DNA from: Petrolisthes cinctipes | Lineage: Eukaryota; Arthropoda; Malacostraca; Decapoda; Porcellanidae | Length of the DNA: 64,000 bases | Direction: 5' to 3' | Assembly: GCA_033782935.1 (NCBI GenBank) | Contig: JAWQEG010000262.1 | Location: 62,001 to 126,000, forward strand | Shown here: positions 23,401-36,813 of the stretch, one piece after another | Layout: every line of letters starts with the position of its first letter | Numbering within the stretch: position 1 is the first letter of the stretch | Notes under the pieces: generated by a model | Databases searched by the model: none | What the model saw: only the letters and a program-made list of their open reading frames with translations | Told to the model about the DNA's origin: nothing | Program-made: the position numbers and the translations under genes

Positions 23401-25225
23401 ACACACACACCATCCCATGAATGCCTGTTGATATTTACAGTCCAAGCACTGTAATGACAACCATACACCCACCACCCCATGAATGACTGTTGATATTTAC
23501 AGTCCAAGCACTGTAATGACACCCACAACCCATGAATGACTGTTAATATTTACAGTCCAAGCACTGTAATGACACCCACCACCCCATGAATGACTGTTGA
23601 TATTTAGTCCAAGCACTGTAATGACACCCACACACCCCATGAAATACTGTTGATATTTACAGTCCAAGCACTGTAATGACACCCACAACCCTATAAATGA
23701 CTGTTGATATTTACAGTCCAAGCACTGTAATGACACCCACACACCCACCACCCCATGAATGACTTGATATTTACAGTCCAAGCACTGTAATGACATCCAC
23801 ACACCCACCACCCTATGAATGACTTAATATTTACAATCCAAGCACGGTAATGACACCCACACACCCACCACCAAATGAATGATGGTTGATATTTACAGTC
23901 CAAGCACTGTAATGACACCCAAAAACCCACCACCCCATGAATGACTGTTGATATTTACAGTCCAAGCACTTAATGACACCCACACACCCATCACCCCATG
24001 AATGAATGTTGATATTTACAGTCCAAGCACTGTAATGCCACCCACCACCCTATGAATGACTATTGATATTTACAGTCAAAGCACTTATGACACACACACC
24101 CTCCACCCCATGAATGACTTGATATTTACAGTCCAAGCACTGTAATGACACTCACACACCCACCACCCCATGAATGACTGTTGATATTTACAGTCCAAGC
24201 ACTGTAATGGCACCCACTACCCATGAATGACTGTTGTTTTTTACAGTCCAAGCACTGTAATTTCACCTACCACTCCATGAATGACTGTTGATATTTACAG
24301 TCCAAGCACTGTAATGACACCTACCACCCATGACTGACTGTTGATATTTACAGTCCAAGCAATATAATGACACCCACCACCCAAAGAATGACTGTTAATA
24401 TTTACAGTCCTAGCACTCTAATGACACCCATCACTCAATGAATGAATGTTGATATTTACAGCCCAAGCACTGTAATGATACACACCCATCACCCCATGAA
24501 TTACTGTTGATATTTACAGTCCAAGCACTGTAATGACACCCACACACCCACCACCCCATGAATGACTGTTTATGTTTACAGTCCAAGCACTCTAATGACA
24601 CCCATCACTCAATGAATGAATGTTGATATTTACAGCCCAATCTCTGTAATGACACTCACACACCCAACACCCCATGAATGACTGTTGATATTTACAGTCC
24701 AAGCACTATAATGGCACCCACTACCCATGAATGACTGTTGTTATTTACAGTCCAAGCACTGTAATTACACCTACTACAATATGAATGACTGTTGATATTT
24801 ACAGTCCAAACACTGTAATGACTCCCACACACCCACCACCCAATGAATGACTGTTGATATTTACAGTTTATGCACTGTAATGACACCCACACACCCACTA
24901 CCCCATAAATGACTGTTGATATTTACAGTCCAAGCACTGTAATGACACCCACACACCCACCACCCCATGAATGACTGTTGATATTTACATTCCAAGCTCT
25001 GTAATGACACTCACACACCCACCACACTATGCATGACTGCTGATATTTATAGTCCAATCACTGTAATGACATCCACACACCCACCACCCCATGAATGACT
25101 GTTAATATTTACAGTCCAAGTACTGTAATGACACCCACACACCCACCATCCAATGATTGATGGTTGATGTTTACTGTCCAAGAACTGTAATGACAGTCAC
25201 ACTCTCACAACCCTATGACTGACTG
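20440..25225. repeat. 2.4-kb higher-order tandem duplication in the satellite
   Basis: The segment ~20440-22800 is repeated directly at ~22801-25225. Marker variants recur in the same order: gatatttggtccaagc at 20549 and 22910, tggttgatgtttactgtcc at 22736 and 25161. The offset is 2361 bp at the start and 2425 bp after ~23450, because the second block carries one extra monomer near 23400-23465. Confidence 0.85.
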
Positions 25226-25547
25226 TTGATATGTACAGTACAAGCACTGTAATGACACACACACATCTACTACCCCATGACTGACTGTTGATATTTACAG
25301 TCCAAGCACTGTAATGAAACCCACCACCCATGAATGACTGATATTTACAGGCCAAGCCCTGTAATGACACCCACCACCACATGAATGACTGTTGATATTA
25401 TCAGTCCAAGCACTCTAATGACATCCATACCCCATGAATGACTGTTGATATTTATAGTTCAAGTACTAATGATACCCACCACCCTATGAGTGACTTTTAA
25501 TATTTACAGTCCAAGCACTGTAATGACACCCACACACTCACCACCCC

Positions 25548-25911
25548 ATGAATGACTTGATATTTACAGTTCAAGCACTAATGACACCCACACACCAATC
25601 ACCCCATGAATGACTGATAATGTTTACACTCCAAGCACTGTAATGACACCCACACATCCAAAACCTAATGAATGACTGTTGATATTTACAGTCCAAGCAC
25701 TGTAATAACACCCACACATCCACCACCCCATGAATGACTTGATATTTACAGTTCAAGCACTAATGACACCCACACATCAATCACCCCATGAATGACTGAT
25801 AATGTTTACACTCCAAGCACTGTAATGACACCCACACATCCAAAACCTAATGAATGACTGTTAATATTTACAGTCCAAGCACTGTAATGACACCCACACA
25901 CCCACAATCCA
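25548..25911. repeat. 182-bp higher-order repeat, two copies
   Basis: A three-monomer block with the unusual markers cacaccaatcacccc (cacatcaatc in copy 2), gactgataatgtttacactc and acatccaaaacctaatg occurs at 25548-25729 and 25730-25911. Confidence 0.8.
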
Positions 25912-28900
25912 ATGATTGATGGTTGATGTTTGCATTCCAAGAACTGTAATGACAGTCACGCACTCACCACCCCATGACTGACTGTTGATATTTACAGTAC
26001 AAGCACTGTAATGACACCCACACATCTACTACCCCATGAATGACTTGATATTTACAGTCCAAACACTGTAATGAAACACACAACCCATGAATGACTTGAT
26101 ATTTACAGTCCAAGCCCTGTAAGGACACCCACCACCACATGAATGACTGTTGATATTATCAGTCCAAGCACTCTAATGACATCCACACCCCATGAATGAC
26201 TGTTGATATTTATAGTTCAAGAACTAATGATAACCACCACCTTATGAGTGACTGTTGATATTTACAGTCCAAGCACTGTAATGACACCTACACACCCACC
26301 ACCCCATGAATGACTGTTGATATTTACAGTTCAAGCACTGTAATGACAGCCACACACCCTCCATCCCATGAATGACTGATGATATTTACAGTCCAAGAAC
26401 TGTAATGACACCCACAAACCTACCACCGCATGAATGACGGTTAATATTTAGAGTCAAAGCACTATAATGACAACCACATACCCGCCACCTTATAAATGAC
26501 TGTTTATATTTAGAGGTCAAGCTCTCTAATGACACACCAACAACCTATGAATGACTGTTGATATTTACAGTCAAAGAACTGTAATCACACCCACCACCAA
26601 TGAATGACTGTTGATATTTACAGTCCAAACACTGAAATGACAACCACACACCCACCACCCCATAAAAGACTGTTGATATTTACAGGCCAAGCACTGTAAT
26701 GACACTCACACACCCACAACCCCATGAATGACTGTTGATATTTACAGTCCAATCACTGTAAAGACACTCTCCACCCATGAATGACAGTTGATATTTACAG
26801 TCCAAGCACTGTAATGACACCCAACACCCCATGAATAACTGTTGATATTTACAGTCGAAGTACTGTAATGTCACCCACACACCCCATGAAAGACTGTTGA
26901 TATTTACAGTCTTAGCACTCTAATGACGCCCACCACTCTATAAATGACTGTTGATATATACAGTTCAAGCACTGTAATGACACCCACACACCCCATTAAT
27001 GACTTGATATTTACAGTTCAAGCACTGTAATGACACCCACACAAACACCACCCCATGAATGACTGTTGATATTTACAGTCCAAGCACTGTAATGACACCA
27101 ACACCCACCACTCCATGAATGACTGTTGATATTCACAGTCCAACCACTCTAATGACACCTAACACCCTATGAATGTCTGTTGATATTTACAGTCAAAGGA
27201 CTGTAATGACACCCACACACACACCATCCCATGAATGACTGTTGATATTTACAGTCCAAGGACTGTAATGACAACCACACACCCACCACCCCATAAAAGA
27301 TTGTTGATATTTACAGGCCAAGCACTGTAATGACACGCAAACACCCACCACCCCTTGAATGACTGTTGATATTTACAGTCCAAGCACTATTGACACCCAC
27401 CACCCATGAATGACTGTTGATATTTACAGTCAAAGCACTGTAATGACACCCACCACCCCATAAATGACTGTTGATATTTAGCCCAAGCACTGTAATGACA
27501 CCTACACACCCCATGAAATACTGTTGATATTTACAGTCCAAGCACTCTAATGACACCCACCACCCTATGAATGACTTGATATTTACAGTCCAAGCACTGT
27601 AATGACACCCACACACCCACCACCCCATGAATGACTTGATATTTACAGTCCAAGTGCTAATGACACACACACACCAATCACCCTATGAATGACTGTTAAT
27701 ATTTACAGTCCAAGCACTGTAATGACACCCACACACCCAAAACATAATGAATGACTGTTGATATTTACAGTCCAAGCACTGTAATAACACCCACACATCC
27801 ACCACCCCATGAATGACTGTTGATATTTACAGTCCAACCACTGTAATGACATCCACAAACCCACCACCCCATGAATGACTGAATATTCACAATCCAAGCA
27901 CAGTAATGACACCCACACACCCACCACCAAATGAATGACGGTTGATATTTACAGTCCAAAAACTGAAATGACATTGACACACCCACAACCCAATGAATGA
28001 CTGTTGATATTTACAGTCCAAGCACTGTAATGACACCCAAACACCCACCACCCCATGAATGACTGTTGATATTTACAGTCCAAACACTGTAATGACACCT
28101 ACACACCCCATAAATAACTGTTGATATTTACAGTTTAAGCACTCTAATGACAACCACCACCCTATGAATGACTGTTGATATATACAGTCCAACCACTGTA
28201 ATGACACCCACACACTCACCACCCCATGAATGACTGTTGATATTTACAGTTCAAGCACTGTATTAACACCCACACACCCACCACCCCATAAACGACTGTT
28301 GATATTGACAGTCTATGCACTATAGTGATACCCACACACCCACTACCCCATGAATGACTTGATATTTATAGTCCAAGCACTGTAATGACACCCACAAACC
28401 CACTACCCCATGAATGACTGTTGATATTTACAGTCCAAGCACAGTAATGACACCCAAAAACATACCACCCCATGAATAACTGTTGATATTTACAGTCCAA
28501 GAACTTAATGACATCCACACACCAATCACCCCATGAATGACTGTTAATATTTACAGTCCAACCACTGTATAGACACCCACACACCCAACACCTAATAAAT
28601 GACTGTTGTTATTTACAGTCCAAGCACTCTAATGACACTACCACCCTATGAATGACTGTTGATATTTACAGTCCAAACACTGTAATGACACCCACCATCC
28701 TATGAATGACTATTGTTTTTTACAGTCCAAGCACTGTAATGACACCCACACACCCACCAACCCATGAATGACTGTTGATATTTACAGTTGATATTTAGTC
28801 CAAGCACTGTAATGACACCCACAACCCTATAAATGACTGTTGATATTTACAGTCCAAGCACTGTAATGACATCCACACACCCACCACCCCATGAATGACT

Positions 28901-29038
28901 TAATATTACAATCCAAGCACGGTAATGACACCCACACACCCACCACCAAATGAATGACACCCAAAAACCCACCACCCCATGAATGACTGTTGATATTTAC
29001 AGTCCAAGCACTTAATGACACCCACACGCCCATCACCC

Positions 29039-30104
29039 CATGAATGAATGTTGATATTTACACTCCAAGCACTTTAATGCCACCCACCACCCCTTGAATG
29101 ACTGTTGATTTATATAGTCCAAGCACTATAATGACATCCACACACCCACCACCCCATGATTGACTGTTGATATTTACAGTCCAAGCACTGTAATGACACC
29201 CTCACACCAACCACCCCATGAATGACTGTTGATATTTATAGTTTAAACACTCTAATGACACCCATTACCCTATGAATGACTGTTGATATTTACAGTCAAA
29301 ACACTAATGACACCCACACACTTACCACCCCATGAATGACTGTTGATATTTAAAGTCCAAGCACTCTATTACCAACCAACACCCTATGAATGACTGTTGA
29401 TGTTTAGAGTCAAAGCACTGTAATGACACCCACTCACCTAACACCCCATGAATGAGAGTTGATATTTACACTCCAAGCACTGTAATGACAACCACATACC
29501 CACCACCCTGTAAATGACTGGTTTTTTTTACAGGCCAAGCACAGTAATGACACCTACACACCCACCACCCTATGAATGAATGTTGATATTTACAGTCCAA
29601 GCACTTTAATGCCACCCACCACCCCTTGAATGACTGTTGATTTATATAGTCCAAGCACTATAATGACATCCACACACCCACCACCCCATGATTGACTGTT
29701 GATATTTACAGTCCAAGCACTGTAATGACACCCTCACACCAACCACCCCATGAATGACTGTTGATATTTATAGTTTAAACACTCTAATGACACCCATTAC
29801 CCTATGAATGACTGTTGATATTTACAGTCAAAACACTAATGACACCCACACACTTACCACCCCATGAATGACTGTTGATATTTAAAGTCCAAGCACTCTA
29901 TTACCAACCAACACCCTATGAATGACTGTTGATGTTTAGAGTCAAAGCACTGTAATGACACCCACTCACCCAACACCCCATGAATGAGAGTTGATATTTA
30001 CACTCCAAGCACTGTAATGACAACCACATACCCACCACCCTATAAATGACTGGTTTTTTTTACAGGCCAAGCACAGTAATGACACCTACACACCCACCAC
30101 CCTA
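29039..30104. repeat. 532-bp higher-order repeat, two copies
   Basis: Markers actttaatgccacccacc (29071 and 29603), gcactctattaccaacc (29361 and 29893) and tggttttttttacaggcc (near 29520 and 30052) repeat at a constant 532-bp offset. Confidence 0.85.
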
Positions 30105-31129
30105 TGAATGAATGTTGATATTTACAGTCCAAGCACTGTAATGACACCTACAACCCATGAATGACTGTTGATATTTACAGTCCAAGCAATATAATGACAC
30201 CCACCACCCCATGAATGACTGTTTATATTTACACTTCAAGCACTCTTATGACGCCCACCACTCCATGAATGAATGTTGATATTTACAGCCCAATCTCTAT
30301 AATGACACTCACACACCCAACACCCCGTGAATGACTGTTGATATTTACAGTCCAAGCACTGTAATGACATTCACATACCCACCACCCTATAAATGACTGT
30401 TAATTTTTACAGGCCAATCACTGTGCTTACACCCACACTCCCACCACCCCATGAATGACTGTTGATACTTACAGTCCAAGCACTGTAATGGCACCCACCA
30501 CCCTTGAATGACTGTTGTTATTTACAGTCCAAGCATTCTAATGACACCCACCACTCCATGAATGAATGTTGATATTTACAGCCCAAGCTCTGTAATGACA
30601 CTCACACACCCACCATTCTATAGATGAATGTTAATATTTACAGTCCAAGCACTGTAATGACACCCACACACCCACCAACCAATGAATGATGGTTGATATT
30701 TACAGTCCAAGAGCTGTAATGACACCCACACACTTTCCACCCCATGAATGATTGTTGATATTTACAGTCCAAACACTGTAATGACACCCACACACCCACC
30801 ACCCCATGAATAACTGTTGACATTTACAGTCCAAGCACTGTAATGACACCCACCACCCATGAATGACTGTTGATATTTACTGTCCAAGCATTGTAATAAC
30901 ACTCACCACCACATAAATGACTGTTGATATTATCAGTCCAAGCCCTGTAGTTACACCCACACACCCCATGAATGACTGTTGATATTTACAGTTTAATCAC
31001 TCTAATGACACCCACCATCCTATGAATGACTGTTGATATATAGAGTCCAAGCACTGTAATGACACACACACACCCAGCACCCCATGAATGACTGTTGATA
31101 TTTACAGTTGATATTTAGTCCTAGCACTG

Positions 31130-31812
31130 TAATGACACCCACACATCCCATGAACTACTGTTGATATTTACATTCCAAGCACTGTAATGACACCCACCAC
31201 CCTATAAGTGACTGTTGATATTTACAGTCCGAGCACTGTAATGACATCCACACACCCACCACCCCATGAATGACTTAATCACAATCCAAGCACGGTAATG
31301 ACACCCACACACCCACCACCATATGAATGACTGTTAATATTTACAGTTCAAGAACTCTAATGACACCCACCACCCATTGAATGACTTGATATTTTCAATC
31401 AAAACACTGTGATGACACCCACACACCCACCACCCCAAGAATGACTGTTGATATTTACAGTCCAATCACTGTAATGACACCCACACATCCCATGAACTAC
31501 TGTTGATATTTACATTCCAAGCACTGTAATGACACCCACCACCCTATAAATGACTGTTGATATTTACAGTCCGAGCACTGTAATGACATCCACACATCCA
31601 CCACCCCATGAATGACTTAATCACAATCCAAGCACGGTAATGACACCCACACACCCACCACCATATGAATGACTGTTGATATTTACAGTCCGAGAACTCT
31701 AATGACACCCACCACCCATTGAATGACTTGATATTTTCAATCAAAACACTGTGATGACACCCACACACCCACCACCCCAAGAATGACTGTTGATATTTAC
31801 AGTCCAATCACT
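31130..31812. repeat. 341-bp higher-order repeat, pair one
   Basis: The marker acacatcccatgaactact, followed by acttaatcacaatccaagc and ttgatattttcaatcaaaa, occurs at 31141 and 31482. The same pair recurs at 34782 and 35123, so the 341-bp doublet was itself duplicated. Confidence 0.8.
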
Positions 31813-32709
31813 GTAATGACACCCACACACCCACCACCCCATGAATGACTGGTGATATTTACAGTCCAAGCACTGTAATGACACCCACACCCCTACCACC
31901 CCATGAATGACTGTTGATTTTTACAGTCCAAGCATTGTAATGACACACACCCAGCACCCCATGAATTACTGGTAATATATACAGTCCAAGCACTCTAATG
32001 ACACCCACCTCCCTATGAATGACTGTTGATATTTACAGTTAAAACACTGTAATGATACCCACACACCCACCGCCCCATGAATGGCTGTTGATATTTACAG
32101 TCCAAGCACTGTAATGACATCCACACACCCACCACCCCATAAATGACTTGTAATATTTACAGTCCAAGCACTGTAATGACACCCACACACCCACCACCCC
32201 ATGAATGAAAGTTGATTTTTACAGTCCAAGCATTGTAATGACACACACACCCACCACCCAATGAATTACTGTTAATATATACAGTCCAAGCACTCTAATG
32301 ACACCCACCTCCCTATGAATGACTGTTGATATTTACAGTCAAAACACTGTAATGACACCCACACACCCACCACCCCATGAATGACTGTTGATATTTACAG
32401 TCCAAGCACTGTAATGACATCCACACACCCACCACTCCATGAATGACTGTTGATATTTACAGTCCAAGCTCTGTAATGACACTCACACACCCACCACACT
32501 ATGAATGACTGTTGATATTTATAGTCCAAGCACTGTAATGACATCCACACACTCACCACCTATGAATGACTGTTAATATTTACAGTCCAAGCACTGTAAT
32601 GACACCCACACACCCACCAGTTAATGATTGATGGTTGATGTTTCCAGTCCAAGAACTTTAATGACAGTCACACACTCACCACTCCATGACTGACTCTTGA
32701 TATTTTTAA

Positions 32710-33314
32710 ACCCTTAGGACCGATTGACTGACATGTCGGTGATAAAAAAATTAATCGTTCCCTCCGAATAACCCACATGTCGACGTACCTACAAAAATCT
32801 GTAGCGAGTAGCTAGCAAGCTGGCGTTGGTAACGATGGAAAGCTAACGTCCTTGAGAAAAGGTTTGACTGTGGTAGTGGTGTCTGGCAGCTGCGTATGCT
32901 AACAAGGAAATATCTCACCACTACATGGTGTTTTCTTATGTTTCTCGTATCTCTCTGCTGTCTACTATACTCCAGGAGAGTCTAGACAGAGAAAATTACA
33001 CTGAAATACGTTTATTATCATTGAAAACCACTTAGACGCTTTATTTAGGTGTTTATATACATGTTTACAGCATGCGCAGAGCGTATGAGGTTTTCTTTCA
33101 TGCGTTTCAGGGGATACTATTTATTTATTTTCGGACTTTGACGCTCTGTCATACGCAAACGTGTACACCTAGGAGGCTCCCGTTTTCAGTTCCTGGTGTG
33201 TAAATTCAAGGTCTTTCATTCTGTGAGAACAAAATTTGCCTACATGAAAGTTGAAAATTGACCCCCAGAAGTCGACTGGGTATGAAAAAAAAAAAAGAAG
33301 TCGGTCCTAAGGGG
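32710..33314. mobile_element. piggyBac-type MITE, copy 1
   Basis: A 605-bp non-coding element flanked by TTAA on both sides (32706-32709 and 33315-33318). Its ends form an inverted repeat: acccttaggaccga on the left and tcggtcctaagggg on the right. TTAA target duplication with CCC-starting ends is the signature of piggyBac-family transposons; with no transposase inside it is a MITE. Internally it holds gacatgtcggtg and caatgacatgtcg-like direct and inverted words near both ends. It shows no similarity by eye to the piggyBac relic at 281-1586. Confidence 0.8.
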
Positions 33315-33318
33315 TTAA

Positions 33319-33536
33319 AGTTAAAGTTAAAGTTGCAGGGTTTTAGTTCTGGTATCTATCTCTGATGAGATACTCTCCTGAACGTCAGCCAGGCAAGCCC
33401 AACTCCCCACCATGGTGCCCAGCCATGGCAGTAACCCCCCAGTAAACAGTTTTAAACTCTCTGGCCTGGGCGAGGCTCGATCTGCCGACCTCACGGATGC
33501 GAGGCAGGCGCGTTACCACTGTACTAGCCAGGGGCT
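33319..33536 (-). mobile_element. tRNA-derived SINE, copy 1
   Basis: Read on the minus strand, the head starts cctggctagtacagtggtaa, which contains an A-box-like TAGTACAGTGG. About 35 bases later comes a B-box-like agatcgagcct. This is the internal RNA polymerase III promoter layout of a tRNA-derived SINE. The tail on the minus strand is a short (ctttaa)n run directly abutting the MITE's TTAA. A real tRNA gene is unlikely because the acceptor stem does not close and the body runs on for ~150 bp. Confidence 0.75.
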
Positions 33537-35983
33537 AGCACTGTAATGACACCCACACATCTACTACCCCATGAATGACTGTTGATATTTACAGTCCAAG
33601 CACAGTAATGAAACGCACCACCCATGAATGACTGTTGATATTTACAGTCCAAGCCCTGTAATGACACCCACCACCACATGAATGACTGTTGATATTATCA
33701 GGCCAAGCACTCTAATGACATCCACACCCCATGAATGACTGTTGATATTTATAGTTCAAGCACTCTAATGATACCCACCACCCTATGAGTGACTGTTGAT
33801 ATTTACTGTCCAAGCACTGTAATGACACCTACACACCCACCACCCCATGAATGACTGTTGATATTTACAGTCCAAGCACTGTAATGACACCCACACACCA
33901 TCCATCCCATGAATGACTCATGATATTTACAGTCTAAGCAGTGTGATGACACCCACGAACCACCACCCCATGAATGACTGTTGATATTTTCAGTCCAAGC
34001 ATTGTAATGACAACCACATACCCACCACCCTATAAATGACTGTTTATATTTAGAGGTCAAGCACTCTAATGACACCCAACAACTTATGAATGACTGTTGA
34101 TATTTACAGTCAAAGAACTGTAATAACACCCACACACCCACCACCAATGAATGATTGTTGATATATACAGTCCAAACACTGTAATGACAACCACACACCC
34201 ACCACCCAATAAAAGACTGTTGATATTTACAGGCCAAGCACTGTAATGACACCCACACACCCACCACCCCATGAATGACTGTTGATATTTACAGTCCAAG
34301 CACTGTAAATACACCCACCACCCATGTATGACTGTTGATATTTACAGTCCAAGCACTCTAATGACACCCACCACTCTATAAATGACTGTTGATATATACA
34401 GTTCAAGCACTGTAATGACACCCTTACACCCACCACCCCATGAATGGCTATTGATATTTACAGTTCAAGCACTGTAATGACACCCACTCACTTATCACCA
34501 TATGAATGACTGTTGATATTTACAGTCCAAACACTGTAATAACACCAACCATCCCTTGAATTACTACTGATATTTACAGTCAAAGCACTTTAATGACACC
34601 CACACACCCCATGAATGACTGTTGATATTTACAGTCTAATCACTCTAATGACACCCACCATCCTATGAATGACTGTTGATATAGAGTCAAAGCACTGTAA
34701 TGACACACACACACCCAGCACCCCATGAATGACTATTGATATTTACAGTTGATATTTAGTCCAAGCACTGTAATGACACCCACACATCCCATGAACTACT
34801 GTTGATATTTACATTCCAAGCACTGTAATGACACCCACCACCCTATAAATGACTGTTGATATTTACAGTCCGAGTACTGTAATGACATCCACACACCCAC
34901 CACCCCATGAATGACTTAATCACGATCCAAGCACGGTAATGACACCCACACACCCACCACCATATGAATGACTGTTGATATTTACAGTCCAAGAACTCTA
35001 ATGACACCCACCACCCATTGAATGACTTGATATTTTCAATCAAAACACTGTGATGACACCCACACACCCACCACCCCAAGAATGACTGTTGATATTTACA
35101 GTCCAATCACTGTAATGACACCCACACATCCCATGAACTACTGTTGATATTTACATTCCAAGCACTGTAATGACACCCACAACCCTATAAATGACTGTTG
35201 ATATTTACAGTCCGAGCACTGTAATGACATCCACACACCCACCACCCCATGAATGACTTAATCACAATCCAAGCACGGTAATGACACCCACACACCCACC
35301 ACCATATGAATGACTGTTGATATTTACAGTCCAAGAACTCTAATGACACCCACCACCCATTGAATGACTTGATATTTTCAATCAAAAAACTGTGATGACA
35401 CCCACACACCCACCACCCCAAGAATGACTGTTAATATTTACAGTCCAATCACTGTAATGACACCCACACACCCACCACCCCATGAATGACTGGTGATATT
35501 TACAGTCCAAGCACTGTAATGACACCCACACCCCCACCACCCCATGAATGACTGTTGATTTTTACAGTCCAAGAACTCTAATGACACCCACCACCCATTG
35601 AATGACTTGATATTTTCAATCAAAACACTGTGATGACACGCACACACCCACCACTCCAAGAATGACTGTTGATATTTACAGTCCAAGCACTGTAATGACA
35701 TCCACACACCCACCACTCCATGAATGACTGTTGATATTTACAGTCCAAGCTCTGTAATGACACTCACACACCCACCACACTATGAATGACTGTTGATATT
35801 TATAGTCCAAGCACTGTAATGACATCCACACACTCACCACCCCATGAATGACTGTTAATATTTACAGTCCAAGCACTGTAATGACACCCACCAGTTAATG
35901 ATTGATGGTTGATGTTTCCAGTCCAAGAACTTTAATGACAGTCACACACTCACCACTCCATGACTGACTCTTGATATTTTTAA

Positions 35984-36591
35984 ACCCTTAGGACCGATTG
36001 ACTGACATGTTGGTGATAAAAAAATTAATCGTTCCCTCCGAATAACCGACATGTCGACGTACCTACAAAAATCTGTAGCGAGTAGCTAGCAAGCTGGCGT
36101 TGGTAACGATGGAAAGCTAACGTCCTTGAGAAAAGGTTTGACTGTGGTAGTGGTGTCTGGCAGCTGTGTATGCTAACAAGGAAATATCTCACCACTACAT
36201 GGTGTTTTCTTATGTTTCTCGTATCTCTCTGCTGTCTACTATACTCCAGGAGAGTCTAGACAGAGAAAATTACACTGAAATACGTTTATTATCATTGAAA
36301 ACCACTTAGACGCTTTATTTAGGTGTTTATATACATGTTTACAGCATGCGCAGAGCGTATGAGGTTTTCTTTCATGCGTTTCAGGGGATACTATTTATTT
36401 ATTTTCGGACTTTGACGCTCTGTCATACGCAAACGTGTACACCTAGGAGGCTCCCGTTTTCAGTTCCTGGTGTGTAAATTCAAGGTCTTTCATTCTGTGA
36501 GAACAAAATTTGCCTACATGAAAATTGAAAATGGACCCCCAGAAGTCGAATGGGTATGAAAAAAAAAAAAGAAGAAGTCGGTCCTAAGGGG
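35984..36591. mobile_element. piggyBac-type MITE, copy 2
   Basis: Near-identical to copy 1, with 3 extra bases in the internal poly-A/gaa tract, and flanked by the same TTAA and the same satellite variants. It is therefore a co-amplified copy and not a new insertion. Confidence 0.8.
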
Positions 36592-36595
36592 TTAA

Positions 36596-36813
36596 AGTTA
36601 AAGTTAAAGTTGCAGGGTTTTAGTTCTGGTATCTATCTCTGATGAGATACTCTCCTGAACGTCAGCCAGGCAAGCCCAACTCCCCACCATGGTGCCCAGC
36701 CATGGCAGTAACCCCCCAGTAAACAGTTTTAAACTCTCTGGCCTGGGCGAGGCTCGATCTGCCGACCTCACGGATTCGAGGCAGGCGCGTTACCACTGTA
36801 CTAGCCAGGGGCT
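36596..36813 (-). mobile_element. tRNA-derived SINE, copy 2
   Basis: Same element and junctions as copy 1. One visible change is cacggattcgagg in place of cacggatgcgagg. Confidence 0.75.

Noticed and set aside
33450..33536. A genuine tRNA gene on the minus strand
   Set aside because: A-box and B-box-like words are present, but the acceptor stem does not pair, and the sequence continues into a SINE body and tail; four copies co-amplify with the satellite.
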